Shown here piece after piece: positions 8,532 to 17,209 of a stretch of DNA of 41,852 nt (its first letter is position 1; each line of letters opens with the position of its first letter). Location of the stretch: the NCBI RefSeq assembly GCF_007830445.1, contig NZ_VLKR01000043.1:1-41852 (forward strand), written 5' to 3'. The translations under genes were made by a program, and so were the position numbers. The notes under the pieces are model-generated. The model saw only the letters and a program-made list of their open reading frames with translations, ran no database searches and was not told the DNA's origin. The stretch is from Sphingobacterium siyangense. GTDB lineage: Bacteria; Bacteroidota; Bacteroidia; Sphingobacteriales; Sphingobacteriaceae.

Positions 8532-9750
8532 CAAAAATTCAAAATCCCTGCATGAAATAGTTGCAGCGAACATCATCAAGAAACTTGAACAAGGTACGGC
8601 ACCGTGGCAGAAGCCGTGGAACAGCAATACTCCAGCTTTTGAACTGCCCTATAATGCGATTACGGGTAACCGTTACAAAGGGATTAACAGCCTGTCGCTG
8701 TTATCGTCAGACCGAGAAGACCCGCGTTGGATGACGTTCAATCAGGCTTCCGCAAAAGGTTGGAAAGTGCGAAAGGGAGAAAAAGCATCCCTGATCCAAT
8801 TTGTCAAGACCCATGAGCTTGTTACCAAAAGAGACGAACAGGGCAAGCCAATCTTGGATGAAAAGGGTAAACCCGTAAAAGCCAAAGTAGGTCTGAACAG
8901 AGCCATAATTACCAGCGCATGGGTATTCAATGCGCTGCAGATCGACGGTATCGAACCTTTGGTAAAACCCGACGTAAAGCAATTCCAATGGGACGCTATC
9001 CAACGGGCAGAGAATATCATTCAGGCTTCGGGAGCAGACATAACCCACAAATCAGGAGATCGGGCCTATTACAGTCCGGCACTCGATAGTATCACCATGC
9101 CCATGCGGGAACAATTCGACGCATCGGATAAGTATTATGCCACGCTGCTCCATGAGCTCGGCCATTGGACGGGACACAAAGACCGTCTGGACAGAAGTAT
9201 GGTTGACAGTTTTGGCACAGAGGGTTATGCCCGCGAGGAACTCCGCGCCGAAATCGCTTCGATGCTTATCGGTCAGGAACTCAACATAGGCCATGATCCA
9301 GGCCAGCACGTTGCCTACGTGGAAAGTTGGATACAGATATTGCGTGACACACCTTTTGAAATACATGCCGCCGCTGCCGATGCCGAAAAAATCCTTAATT
9401 ACCTTTTGGCATTTGAGCAAAAAAGGGAGATCAAAGCTACCGCTAATGTTCAGACCGAGGTACAGGCCGACGCAAAATCACAAAGGACAAAAGAAAGCAG
9501 CCTGTCCATAGGTGATGAAATTGCCTATAACAATACCGTCTACAAAGTGCAAGGTCATCTGAAACGTGGCCGTATGCGTGTGGAAGACCTAACTACAGGA
9601 AATATTTTCCCCCTGTCGAAAACTGATCGGTTATACGGTTCACTGCTCCATGCCAAACAGCATCCCGATGCTGTTAAGGTAAGTGAAGACCTGCACCGCC
9701 CGGTACATGCCGAAAAGGAAGCTGTTGCCGCCTATGGTATCAGAAGATAA
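8524..9750 (+). CDS. ArdC-like antirestriction protein (ssDNA-binding plus zincin domain)
   Basis: This 408-residue protein has an N-terminal ArdC-type ssDNA-binding domain (DUF1738: GTAPWQKPWN near residue 24, then PYNAITGNRYKGIN). A zincin-like metallopeptidase domain follows, with HEXXH at His210-Glu211...His214 (LLHELGHWTGH). The C-terminal 80 residues form a small domain (GDEIAYNNTVYKVQGHLKRG). ArdC proteins protect incoming DNA from restriction and are typical of conjugative elements. I chose ATG 8524, not 8467, because homology begins there (SSKNSKSLHE) and the second copy starts at the same point. The upstream small gene overlaps this start by 8 bases. Confidence 0.92.
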   Translation: MSSKNSKSLHEIVAANIIKKLEQGTAPWQKPWNSNTPAFELPYNAITGNRYKGINSLSLLSSDREDPRWMTFNQASAKGWKVRKGEKASLIQFVKTHELVTKRDEQGKPILDEKGKPVKAKVGLNRAIITSAWVFNALQIDGIEPLVKPDVKQFQWDAIQRAENIIQASGADITHKSGDRAYYSPALDSITMPMREQFDASDKYYATLLHELGHWTGHKDRLDRSMVDSFGTEGYAREELRAEIASMLIGQELNIGHDPGQHVAYVESWIQILRDTPFEIHAAAADAEKILNYLLAFEQKREIKATANVQTEVQADAKSQRTKESSLSIGDEIAYNNTVYKVQGHLKRGRMRVEDLTTGNIFPLSKTDRLYGSLLHAKQHPDAVKVSEDLHRPVHAEKEAVAAYGIRR

Positions 9751-9778
9751 AATCTAAAACTTAACAAACAATTACATC

Positions 9779-10594
9779 ATGAAATATCCAATCAACGAAA
9801 ATGAAATGCCCCTAAATGAACTTGAAAAATTGGGGCTTTACAAAGACGGAGGGTTCAGCATCAGTCCGGAGAATATCGATGCCCTGCTTGCAGGGAGAAG
9901 AACCGATATGTTGAGCATGGCAGGTCTGAACATCGACGGGCTTGCCATCCGTCAACTCGATGCCAAGTTATCCCTTAGCCGGAATGAGCTCGGCGACATC
10001 CAACTCAACATACATCCCATTTACCGAGAACCACAATGGCATCCCTTATTGAGCGATGACGAGGAAAAAGCCCTGATCGCAGGAGAACAGCACGTAGTCA
10101 GCAAGGAACAGGACATTGACGGTAATAAAAAGAAGAAAGTCATCATTGAATATGACGACTTGACGAGGGAGTTTATAGCGTATGAACCCGAAGAAGTACA
10201 GGCCCCAATCCGAGTAAACGGCGAAGAACTTTCGGAGAAGCAACAGGAGGCTTTCCGCAACGGTGAAGTGGTAGAACTCACAGATGGAACCAAAATCCAG
10301 CATTCGGCGACTGACAACAAGGGTATCCGTTCAGACCGAAAACGGCTCATCCTATCGGTGCTTTTGGACGGCGGTATATCTTACTTGGTTTTCCGAGGTA
10401 TCAATAACCTAAAAGGTAGGTTTGAACCGCAGAGCGAGGGATATAGTGAGGGATATAACCGCGCATTGGCGGATATAATGATGGCCGATAAAAAACAGGA
10501 AGACAGAGGCAATGAGAAAACCGTTCAAGACCTCATGCTAAATCTCAGTGATAAACAGGAAAGCAGAAGCTACGGACGTGGCGTTGCAAGGTAA
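9779..10594 (+). CDS. DUF4099/DUF3945-type conjugative element protein
   Basis: This 271-residue protein opens with a DUF4099-like block (MPLNELEKLGLYKDGGFSIS...ALLAGRRTD). A DUF3945-like section follows (ELDAKLSL/QLDAKLSLSRNELGDIQLNI, YDDLTREFIAYEPEEVQAPI). A hydrophobic segment near residue 190 (LSVLLDGGISYLVFRGI) suggests a membrane-facing or buried helix. The family is common in Bacteroidetes conjugative elements next to ArdC and TOPRIM-type genes, but its biochemical role is not known to me. The stop overlaps the next start by one base (TAATG), so the two are translationally coupled. A homolog lies at 37655-38479. Confidence 0.85.
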   Translation: MKYPINENEMPLNELEKLGLYKDGGFSISPENIDALLAGRRTDMLSMAGLNIDGLAIRQLDAKLSLSRNELGDIQLNIHPIYREPQWHPLLSDDEEKALIAGEQHVVSKEQDIDGNKKKKVIIEYDDLTREFIAYEPEEVQAPIRVNGEELSEKQQEAFRNGEVVELTDGTKIQHSATDNKGIRSDRKRLILSVLLDGGISYLVFRGINNLKGRFEPQSEGYSEGYNRALADIMMADKKQEDRGNEKTVQDLMLNLSDKQESRSYGRGVAR

Positions 10595-11217
10595 TGGTAT
10601 TTCTTCGATTAAAGTCCGAAGTACGGAACTTCTTTGCACCACATATCAATATAGTCGAGGGCAACATTCAGTTTCCTTATACATTGGAAAATCAGGTATT
10701 AGCCCAAGAACATTGGCATGAAAATGGTGTCCGTATTCCTGTCTGTAAAGGTATGTGGTTGGTGACGGACGGCTTGCCTGTATCCGTCACCCATCTTTTT
10801 ATCGGTCATTCCGCAAGCGATCTGTTGTGCTTTTGCCATTATCACCCCAATTGGGTTAATCCGCCCTGTTTGAGTGCATTTGCTTCTTTGGGTTTACTAC
10901 CAACTAAAGAACAGTTTACTTGGCTTAAAATCCTATTCCCGAACGCTAAAATACATACCGTATTAGATGCGGGAATAAGTGGTCGTGTAGCTGATTGCAA
11001 AGTGGCAACTTGGCAACTCGGTAAAAATGCAAGGTTTCGTCTGGCCGATGACAACGGAGAGTTTTATTACAACAAAAAGAGGTACCGTATTCCGGTCAAT
11101 ATCTTTTCATTGAGCCGCTTTGAAAAAATATCCGGTATGCGTTCGGGTATCCGAACGCATAAACCAAAAGCGCCATTTGAAACGTTCTATCAATCCTTTA
11201 GAAACGGGTTAATCTGA
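10594..11217 (+). CDS. Conserved protein with a degenerate TOPRIM-like pattern
   Basis: This 207-residue protein is coupled to the DUF3945 gene (TAATG). The pattern LFIGHSASDLLCFCH ... SAFASLGLLPTKEQFTWLKILFP ... HTVLDAGISGRVADCK follows the order of a TOPRIM fold (accessory-gene type), with SlG, a Q/F-L helix and D-x-G-x-GR-like segments. The catalytic Glu and the DxD pair are not convincingly present, and the homolog at 37041-37655 has even less (IFENSLLGRIFDCK). It may therefore be a non-catalytic TOPRIM relative. The assignment rests on pattern reading only. It is the last gene before a strong terminator, so it ends the transfer-accessory operon. Confidence 0.6.
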   Translation: MVFLRLKSEVRNFFAPHINIVEGNIQFPYTLENQVLAQEHWHENGVRIPVCKGMWLVTDGLPVSVTHLFIGHSASDLLCFCHYHPNWVNPPCLSAFASLGLLPTKEQFTWLKILFPNAKIHTVLDAGISGRVADCKVATWQLGKNARFRLADDNGEFYYNKKRYRIPVNIFSLSRFEKISGMRSGIRTHKPKAPFETFYQSFRNGLI

Positions 11218-11231
11218 ACCAGCCCACCTAT

Positions 11232-11265
11232 ACCCCTGATCCTTTATTGGATCAGGGGTTTTTGT
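11232..11265 (+). terminator. Intrinsic terminator closing the first transfer operon
   Basis: An 11-bp perfect stem ACCCCTGATCC (11232-11242) pairs with GGATCAGGGGT (11249-11259) around a 6-base loop and is followed by a T-run. It lies 14 bases after the TOPRIM-like gene. It marks the end of the transfer module and the start of cargo. Confidence 0.92.
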
Positions 11266-11543
11266 CGTATATCAACTCAAAAAATGCTTATCTATGTTGA
11301 GAGTATTAAGATGGTAACCTGAACAATAGGTCGATCGAAATTATTTAAGAGCATAAAATATAGTTATACTGCAATATCAATCCTTTTAGATTATTGAATA
11401 AAGACAACTGCAATTGCTGATTTACGAAAAATACTGTTCCCAACGTTGTTGAAAGTCATTGTTTAGTGTTGATTTCCATGTTAATAAATACTCAACAATA
11501 TGATATTAAGAACTTTTTAATTTGACCAAACCATGTGCTCGAA
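11266..11543. other. Intergenic AT-rich stretch, no gene seen
   Basis: This is about 280 bases between the terminator and the downstream end of the minus-strand gene at 11544. I see no ORF of credible composition, no tRNA and no clear repeat. Base composition shifts here from the GC-richer transfer region to AT-rich cargo. Confidence 0.6.
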
Positions 11544-12137
11544 TTATTTTAGAATTTGGGAAAGTGCCGGTAAAAAAGGAGCAAACACCGTCATATGGTT
11601 TGCTGCTGCTGCTATAAAATTTTGATAGGCACTTGTGAAGTCTTTTTTACCTTGGTTACTTTCCATTTCTCTCACCAGATTTATTAATGTCCGGTTACCC
11701 GACAACTGCTCCTCGATCACTTTGACCAACGAGGAAAATAATATCCCCTCAATTCCACCTGAAACAACATTATTGGAATTATCAATGGAATCGTGATAGA
11801 TCCGTGTATTATTTCCGCTAAGATGGTAAGTGACCGAGGAATACTGCTCTTTTTTAACGGCATTACCTTTGCTGACTTGGCATTCATACCGCTCCGGTGC
11901 GATTCTTCCACGAGGTTTGTACCCGCTGTCCAAAACAGTAAAATTTTCTATTCTGTCACCGGGTAAATCCCTTACTAGGCTGTCACCGTCTTCAATGTAC
12001 CAACCAGCCGGAAGGTGTTCTGAATATATAAGTATCGTATTGTTTTTCGAATCAACATTTGCTTTGATTTCCGAAGAAACAGATTCACTATTTGCTTTGA
12101 CTATTCGGACAATATCGTTTTGGTTTTTCCCAAACAT
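11544..12137 (-). CDS. Uncharacterised protein, 197 residues
   Basis: I do not recognise this protein. The N-terminal half is polar and beta-like, with HLPAGWYIEDGDSLVRDLPG near residue 40 and a possible Cys at about 86. The C-terminal half is helical, with an Ala-rich segment (YQNFIAAAANHMTVFAPFLP) near the end. There is no signal peptide and no membrane helix clear enough to call. It is transcribed away from the CBASS-like operon, and the 342-base gap between them could hold divergent promoters. It may be cargo with its own role or an accessory to the neighbouring operon. The overlapping plus-strand frame at 11830-12144 is its shadow. Confidence 0.55.
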   Translation of the reverse strand: MFGKNQNDIVRIVKANSESVSSEIKANVDSKNNTILIYSEHLPAGWYIEDGDSLVRDLPGDRIENFTVLDSGYKPRGRIAPERYECQVSKGNAVKKEQYSSVTYHLSGNNTRIYHDSIDNSNNVVSGGIEGILFSSLVKVIEEQLSGNRTLINLVREMESNQGKKDFTSAYQNFIAAAANHMTVFAPFLPALSQILK

Positions 12138-12479
12138 GGTTTAAATATTTGATGTACAAATATAATGTATCATTTGAATTTATAGATCATGGAAAGATGT
12201 AAGAATCCCGATTTCGATAGCAACAAGAAAAATATCCTTTTGACACGCAAAACTAATCCTAACTGACAGATTTTCAGTCAACGTATATACCAAGCTGACA
12301 AAAGCATGACAATATTAAATTGGTACTGCAATTGATGATCATCCATACCTTACTGCTAAAGAGGAAAAGTATTAAGGCATAGAGGATTATTGCCGATTTT
12401 ATTCGGCGAGACAACTATTATCAATCATCTATTGTCAAGACCTTGTGGAATAGCTCAAAGCGGAACTTAAATTTTTGAT
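12138..12479. other. Divergent intergenic region before the CBASS-like operon
   Basis: This 342-base AT-rich spacer lies between a minus-strand gene and the plus-strand CBASS-like operon. Promoters for both directions must lie here. I cannot place a convincing Bacteroidota -33/-7 pair, and no conserved ORF or RNA is evident. Confidence 0.5.
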
Positions 12480-12758
12480 ATGAAAAAAGCTTACGTAATA
12501 AACTATGATCTAAACAACACGAAGGATTATGATACATTGTTTGCGGAGATACATACGCTCGGCGGTAAACGCGTCTTAAAATCTTGTTGGTTGATTATGT
12601 CTTCCTTTTCAGCAAAAGCCATTAGATATCGATTATTATCACTAATGGATGGCGATGATGGGATTTTCGTTGTACGTGCTCATGGGGCGGCTGCGTGGCG
12701 CAAAGTCGAATGCGCAAATAAATGGTTGAAAGAGAATTTACAATCACAGATGGCCTAA
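12480..12758 (+). CDS. Cas2-fold (SinR-family-like) small protein
   Basis: This 92-residue protein follows the ferredoxin-like pattern of Cas2/VapD relatives of the SinR type. It begins AYVINYDLNNTKDYDTLFAE, then has LKSCWLIMSSFSAKAIRYRL, GDDGIFVV and a terminal WLKENL. In canonical Cas2 the first strand carries the metal-binding Asp, here in NYDLN (Asp10). No cas1 gene and no CRISPR array occur in the window, so it is not an adaptation protein here. It is the first gene of a co-oriented set with a CD-NTase, so it probably belongs to that system as nuclease, adaptor or antitoxin-like regulator. Its role is unknown. Confidence 0.7.
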   Translation: MKKAYVINYDLNNTKDYDTLFAEIHTLGGKRVLKSCWLIMSSFSAKAIRYRLLSLMDGDDGIFVVRAHGAAAWRKVECANKWLKENLQSQMA

Positions 12759-12832
12759 AGTCTTTACTACTTCTGTTAAATACAGAAACAGTTGCTTATT
12801 TTTAACTTATTTTTTTACAAAACAAACTAATT

Positions 12833-13837
12833 ATGGCCTCAACCGTAAACAGCGCTTTCCATGAGTTTATGTCTAACGTGATCAGGATACATCCTGACAG
12901 GAATGATATAGCCAAAAAAAGTAAAGCAAATCTTGTTACTGAAATCAAGAAGTTCCCTAATGACGGAAAGTTCTTGACCTTACATTCAGATTTACCCAGC
13001 ATCGATTATGGGTCTTTCTCTCGTAAAACCAAAATACGTCCGTTGGACGACATCGATTTAATGATTGTCCTGCATGCCCAGGGAAATTGGCGTGAATCAA
13101 ATTATGCAGGAGGATATATAATTCGGGTACCGCAAGATGCCGATAAACAATTGGCACTATGCAATGTCGGGACTAACATACTTAATTCTATCAAAGTAAT
13201 TAATAAGTTCAAGGATTATCTAGGCAAAGTGCCTTCTTATAAAAAAGCCGAAATAAAACGTAATCAGGAAGCGGTGACTTTAGAACTGGGTTATGAATGG
13301 GTTTATGATATCGTTCCATGTTTCATTACTGCTCCGGATAATACCGGAAGAGATTTTTTCCTTATACCAGATGGTAGCGGCAATTGGAAACCTACCGATC
13401 CTAGGATAGACAAACGAAGAACTACCGGCATTAACGGCAAGCACCAGATTTCCGTACTGGATATGATCAGAATTATGAAGTACTGGACGAAACGCCGAAC
13501 GGCCGCAACAATGGGATCATATTTCCTTGAATGTCTTATCTTGCAGTATTATGATTCATATGGTATAACCAGTAGCAATTATATTGACATAGAGCTGCCG
13601 AGTTTGTTTGCATACATTTATAACCAGATTCATAATCCACTAGCTGATCCAAAAGGCTTTCAGGGAAATCTTAATACACTCACTTGGGAAGAACGCAATT
13701 CAATAAAAACCAGAGCGCAATTGGACTACAATCGTGCAGTTGAAGCTAGACAGTTAGAGACCGATGGAAAGCAAAAGGAATCCATTACAAAATGGCGAGA
13801 AATATTTGGTCTAGAATTTCCTTACTATACGATTTGA
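12833..13837 (+). CDS. CD-NTase (CBASS oligonucleotide cyclase, SMODS domain)
   Basis: This 334-residue nucleotidyltransferase has a complete active site. Gly60-Ser61 is followed by SRKTKIRPLDDIDL with Asp73 and Asp75, and a third Asp at 159 lies in YEWVYDIVPCF. The helical C-terminal half has the family pattern SVLDMIRIMKYWTKRR and an SYFLE-like motif near residue 226. Such enzymes sense phage infection and make cyclic di- or trinucleotides that activate an effector. It lies 74 bases after the Cas2-fold gene and 11 before the S-4TM gene. The product nucleotide and clade cannot be told from reading alone. Confidence 0.88.
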   Translation: MASTVNSAFHEFMSNVIRIHPDRNDIAKKSKANLVTEIKKFPNDGKFLTLHSDLPSIDYGSFSRKTKIRPLDDIDLMIVLHAQGNWRESNYAGGYIIRVPQDADKQLALCNVGTNILNSIKVINKFKDYLGKVPSYKKAEIKRNQEAVTLELGYEWVYDIVPCFITAPDNTGRDFFLIPDGSGNWKPTDPRIDKRRTTGINGKHQISVLDMIRIMKYWTKRRTAATMGSYFLECLILQYYDSYGITSSNYIDIELPSLFAYIYNQIHNPLADPKGFQGNLNTLTWEERNSIKTRAQLDYNRAVEARQLETDGKQKESITKWREIFGLEFPYYTI

Positions 13838-13848
13838 ATTTTAGCAAT

Positions 13849-14718
13849 ATGAATGATATAAAAACAAGGCAGGAACTGCCCGAGAACATGGGCTTGCTAA
13901 AAGCCCAAAGAGTAATCTATGCAGATGCAAAAAGAATCTACAGGTGGCAACTAACCATCACCATAATTATTGTCGTATTCTTGAACTTTACAAAACTCGT
14001 TGCCAAAGATCTTTGGCAAGTCGATGTTACGGTCTACGTTGGTTTGATATCGGTAGGTATTACCTTATTCGACGTTCTGTTTTTATCCGGCTACCTTTCT
14101 AAATTCAAAACAAATGGCGCGAAAGTACAGGAACTTTTTGATTGTAGTGTGTATGCCATGGAGTGGAATGAAACAAATAGTGGCGAAAAGCCTGAAAATT
14201 CAGTCATTGATGAAGCGGAACAAAAATATGTCTATAATCCTAGAGCGCCTCTGAACAACTGGTACCATATTGAATTAGAAGGGTTAAACCATGAACAGGC
14301 TGTGCTTCGCTGTCAGGAAACAAATTTGGAATATGATCGGAAATTAAGATATCATTTTAAGAACGATTGCATGATTATCTGTTTATTGGTTGTTATTGGT
14401 TCATTCACAATCGCGACTGTAATCGATGCATCCATTCAAGGATACTTACTCAACTTCGTTACACCGACTTTGCCACTTATTGTAGTTCTGATCAGATTGA
14501 TACTGGATAATCAGAAGGCTGCCAAATCTTTGGAAGAGGTCAGGAAGGCTGCAAGAAAGCTACGATCGGCCGATGCGGTCCCTACAATGGCACAGTTGCG
14601 CCAGGTACAGGATAAACTTTACTGTAGTAGAAAAGATAGCACTTTAATTCCTGAAAATTACTATCACTATCGGAGATCTAAACTTGAAAGATCCACAAAA
14701 ATCAACGTGGGTTCTTAG
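13849..14718 (+). CDS. S-4TM-family membrane effector of CBASS
   Basis: This 289-residue protein has four membrane segments in two pairs. The first pair (LTITIIIVVFLNFTKLVA and VGLISVGITLFDVLFLSGY) lies at about residues 30-90. The second (MIICLLVVIGSFTIATVI and PTLPLIVVLIRLIL) lies at about 180-230. Soluble helical regions between and after them include YNPRAPLNNWYHIELEG. This layout and its place after a CD-NTase match the SMODS-associated 4TM effectors, expected to disrupt the inner membrane when they bind the cyclic nucleotide. I prefer ATG 13849 to 13792, because the earlier start would read into the end of the cyclase gene and adds residues not typical of the family. Confidence 0.8.
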   Translation: MNDIKTRQELPENMGLLKAQRVIYADAKRIYRWQLTITIIIVVFLNFTKLVAKDLWQVDVTVYVGLISVGITLFDVLFLSGYLSKFKTNGAKVQELFDCSVYAMEWNETNSGEKPENSVIDEAEQKYVYNPRAPLNNWYHIELEGLNHEQAVLRCQETNLEYDRKLRYHFKNDCMIICLLVVIGSFTIATVIDASIQGYLLNFVTPTLPLIVVLIRLILDNQKAAKSLEEVRKAARKLRSADAVPTMAQLRQVQDKLYCSRKDSTLIPENYYHYRRSKLERSTKINVGS

Positions 14719-14749
14719 TTACAAACTTATGCTATTTTAATCAAGAAGA

Positions 14750-15826
14750 ATGATTTATTTTGACGAGGCAGGGAACACAGGCGATTATCTGCTAGATCCT
14801 AATCAACCAGCTTTTACATTATTATCACATGATTTTTCATTAACCGAATCATCAGATATATTAGCACCATTGCTAGGACAAGTTAAGGCCGACGAATTGC
14901 ATTTTGCTAAACTTAGAAAGAGGCGAAGTTATCTTAAACCTCTCGAAAGTATCTTTAATCACGATTTGATGATGAAAGATCGAGTTTACTACTATACTGC
15001 TGATAAATTCTTCGTTACGACCATTCATTTAATAGATAGACTTCTGGAGTATTTGATGGATGAAATGGGATATGACCTCTATCAGAATGGAGAAAATATT
15101 ACATCAGCAAATATGTTACATTTTTTAGGAACTCAGGTGTGCGATGAGAAAGAATATAGAAAAGCATGTTTGTTGTTTTTGAGGTGGGTCAAGGAAAGAA
15201 CCATTATTACGGCAAATGAATTTTACAGTCAATGGCATAAAGTAGCACAAACTTGCCCTCACGAGATGAGAACCCTGTTTGACTTAATCTTATCCACAAA
15301 GGGATATATAAATGATATAACAGTAGGGTTTAGCGAAAAATACACATTAGATCCTACGTTATCAATGTTTAAGGCCTCGTGCGTCCATTGGTCGAAGCTA
15401 CATCAAGAAATAGACCGGGTATACGTGGATACATCCAAACCCTTAGCCTATTTCGAGGATCTGCTGGAATTTCAGAAAAACGCCGATGACGTCATAGTAG
15501 GATATGGTAGAAATCAATATAGCTTCAAAATAAAAATTGGTGAGATCATTCCTGTTAACAGCAAAGAACATTTACCAATCCAATTAGCGGACATTCTAGT
15601 TTCGGGAGTTAATCATCATATTAAATATGTTATAGAAGGAAAAAATGATGAACTGAGCGAAATGATTTCACATTCCAAACTTTACAACCTAAGTTCCAGG
15701 AACTCAATGTGGCCGACTAAAAATGTCACGCCTGAATCAATAGATATGGATGGAGCAAATATTGGAATCAATCCGCTAGATTTTTTTGTCTATCAATCGA
15801 TAAAATACAATTTCAAGTCTAAGTAG
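14750..15826 (+). CDS. DUF3800-domain protein (predicted RNase H-fold nuclease)
   Basis: This 358-residue protein opens with the DUF3800 signature MIYFDEAGNTGDY (Asp5, Glu6). The companion motif KADELHFAKLRKRR near residue 48 follows, and a late segment PIQLADILVSGVNHH provides the C-terminal acidic residue. DUF3800 proteins are predicted RNase H-like metal-dependent enzymes found often in defense islands. It is the fourth gene in line with the CBASS-like set (31-base spacing to the effector gene), so it may be a second effector or a processing factor. It could also be an independent cargo gene, because no overlap ties it to the operon. A 198-base gap separates it from the SIR2 gene. Confidence 0.8.
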   Translation: MIYFDEAGNTGDYLLDPNQPAFTLLSHDFSLTESSDILAPLLGQVKADELHFAKLRKRRSYLKPLESIFNHDLMMKDRVYYYTADKFFVTTIHLIDRLLEYLMDEMGYDLYQNGENITSANMLHFLGTQVCDEKEYRKACLLFLRWVKERTIITANEFYSQWHKVAQTCPHEMRTLFDLILSTKGYINDITVGFSEKYTLDPTLSMFKASCVHWSKLHQEIDRVYVDTSKPLAYFEDLLEFQKNADDVIVGYGRNQYSFKIKIGEIIPVNSKEHLPIQLADILVSGVNHHIKYVIEGKNDELSEMISHSKLYNLSSRNSMWPTKNVTPESIDMDGANIGINPLDFFVYQSIKYNFKSK

Positions 15827-15968
15827 AAGAAAGGGAGGTAAGCACATGTTGTGGTCAGGGATTTTTGTTGTTAACGATTAAAAATATAAATACTTTTTTT
15901 TGCGAAACAAATCTAATTATATCTCTTAAGCCTGTTGTTCTCCAAGAAATATCCCTATTTCTTATAAA

Positions 15969-15999
15969 TTGGATATGATGGAGAAGTAGCTTATCTTTA
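15969..15999 (+). promoter_or_regulatory. Candidate Bacteroidota promoter of the SIR2-HerA operon
   Basis: TTGG at 15969-15972 and TATCTTTA at 15992-15999 are separated by 19 bases. This resembles the Bacteroidota primary promoter (-33 TTTG, -7 TAnnTTTG) with one mismatch in each box. The start codon at 16025 lies 25 bases beyond the -7 box. It is a pattern match only. Confidence 0.35.
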
Positions 16000-16024
16000 T
16001 TTCTTTAACTCAATCCAATTTTAT

Positions 16025-17209
16025 ATGGATCACGATAAATTTAAGAAAATTATTGAAAGTTGTCACTTGAACTTTTTAATTGGTTCGGGTGCTTCACGAA
16101 ATTACTTTGCAACATTAGGAAATGTAGAAGAACTTTTGACGGAGTTGTCGGAGCAGCCTGCGTCTAAAGAAAGAGATATTGTCGAGGTTTCAATAAAAAA
16201 GGACTATTTCGATAAAGCTATCTCTGGAAATCTGTTTATTCATAATAGTGGTGGTTTGACAGACCCAGATAGGATTGACGATTTGGAGAAAACTAAAACG
16301 AATTATAGGGATTTTTTAATAGCATTAAATATCATCTTACTTCGAAGACGTAGTAATATAATTAGCCGACAAGTCAATTTATTTACCACCAATATGGATA
16401 TTTTTCTTGATTGTACTCTTGAATCTGTCAATTTGGAATATAATGACGGTTTCTCAGGTAAAATTAATCCTGTATTTTCAACAAGTAACTATCATAAGAG
16501 TATTTTTCAAAAGAGTCCTCATTATGACAACAAGGCGGAACTACCCCTTTTTAACTTGTATAAAATGCACGGGTCGGTTACTTGGAAAAGTGATACCAAT
16601 CAGATTGCGTTTGACAGTCAATTGCAGTTGATACGGGAAATAAATAAAATCGATATTAAAAAAAAGCTGATCGAAGAGTTTTGGAACGGCGATCAATTAA
16701 AATCTATATCAGTTTTGTTGACGGAAGCTGGAAAATTGGAGGAAGATAAAAGTTTTACGGAGTTTCTGAATGCATATAATAAACTTGAGATTATTAATCC
16801 GACTAAAGAAAAGTTTAATACAACAACGATTCAATACAACTTTTATGAATTGTTACGTATGTATTCCAATGAACTTGAAAAAGAAAATTCCGTTTTATTT
16901 GTATTTGGTTTTTCATTTGCGGACGAGCATATCAGAGAAATCACAAAAAGAGTGGCAAATTCTAATCCAACGTTGTTGATTTGTGTGTTCGCCTATGATG
17001 ACCAAGCAAAAAAAGATATTGAAGAAAAACTTCACTTTGAAGACATAAAATTCAAAAATATAGAGATTGTCATAGGGGGGACGCTATCTGACCTTAATAA
17101 CGACTGGTTTAAAAATTTGGCAGTCGAGCTTGACGCTGACCAATATGCCGTTAAAAAAAGTGATATTACTGTCAACGTTTCTTTACCACAACAAGCAGAT
17201 AAGGTATGA
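16025..17209 (+). CDS. SIR2-domain protein of a SIR2-HerA defense system
   Basis: This 394-residue protein has SIR2-fold NAD-binding features. NFLIGSGASRNYF lies at about residues 17-29, LFTTNMDIFLD near 120 (the TTN-x-D motif) and the catalytic-type His in KMHGSVTW near 182. FVFGFSFADEHIRE sits near 294, as in bacterial SIR2 defense proteins. In SIR2-HerA systems this subunit depletes NAD or cuts DNA on infection, and assembles with a HerA hexamer. The stop overlaps the downstream HerA start by four bases (ATGA), so the two are produced in a coupled manner. The start at 16025 is the first ATG of the frame and fits the promoter candidate. Confidence 0.9.
   Translation: MDHDKFKKIIESCHLNFLIGSGASRNYFATLGNVEELLTELSEQPASKERDIVEVSIKKDYFDKAISGNLFIHNSGGLTDPDRIDDLEKTKTNYRDFLIALNIILLRRRSNIISRQVNLFTTNMDIFLDCTLESVNLEYNDGFSGKINPVFSTSNYHKSIFQKSPHYDNKAELPLFNLYKMHGSVTWKSDTNQIAFDSQLQLIREINKIDIKKKLIEEFWNGDQLKSISVLLTEAGKLEEDKSFTEFLNAYNKLEIINPTKEKFNTTTIQYNFYELLRMYSNELEKENSVLFVFGFSFADEHIREITKRVANSNPTLLICVFAYDDQAKKDIEEKLHFEDIKFKNIEIVIGGTLSDLNNDWFKNLAVELDADQYAVKKSDITVNVSLPQQADKV

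Noticed and set aside
9052..9420. 122-residue minus-strand frame inside the ArdC-like gene
   Set aside because: It is a shadow of the zincin domain coding strand, with no motif of its own.
11830..12144. 104-residue plus-strand frame
   Set aside because: It is fully antisense to the minus-strand gene 11544-12137, which has better protein-like composition.
12480..12758. CRISPR-Cas locus suggested by the Cas2-fold protein
   Set aside because: No cas1, no other cas gene and no regularly spaced repeats are present; the neighbour is a CD-NTase.
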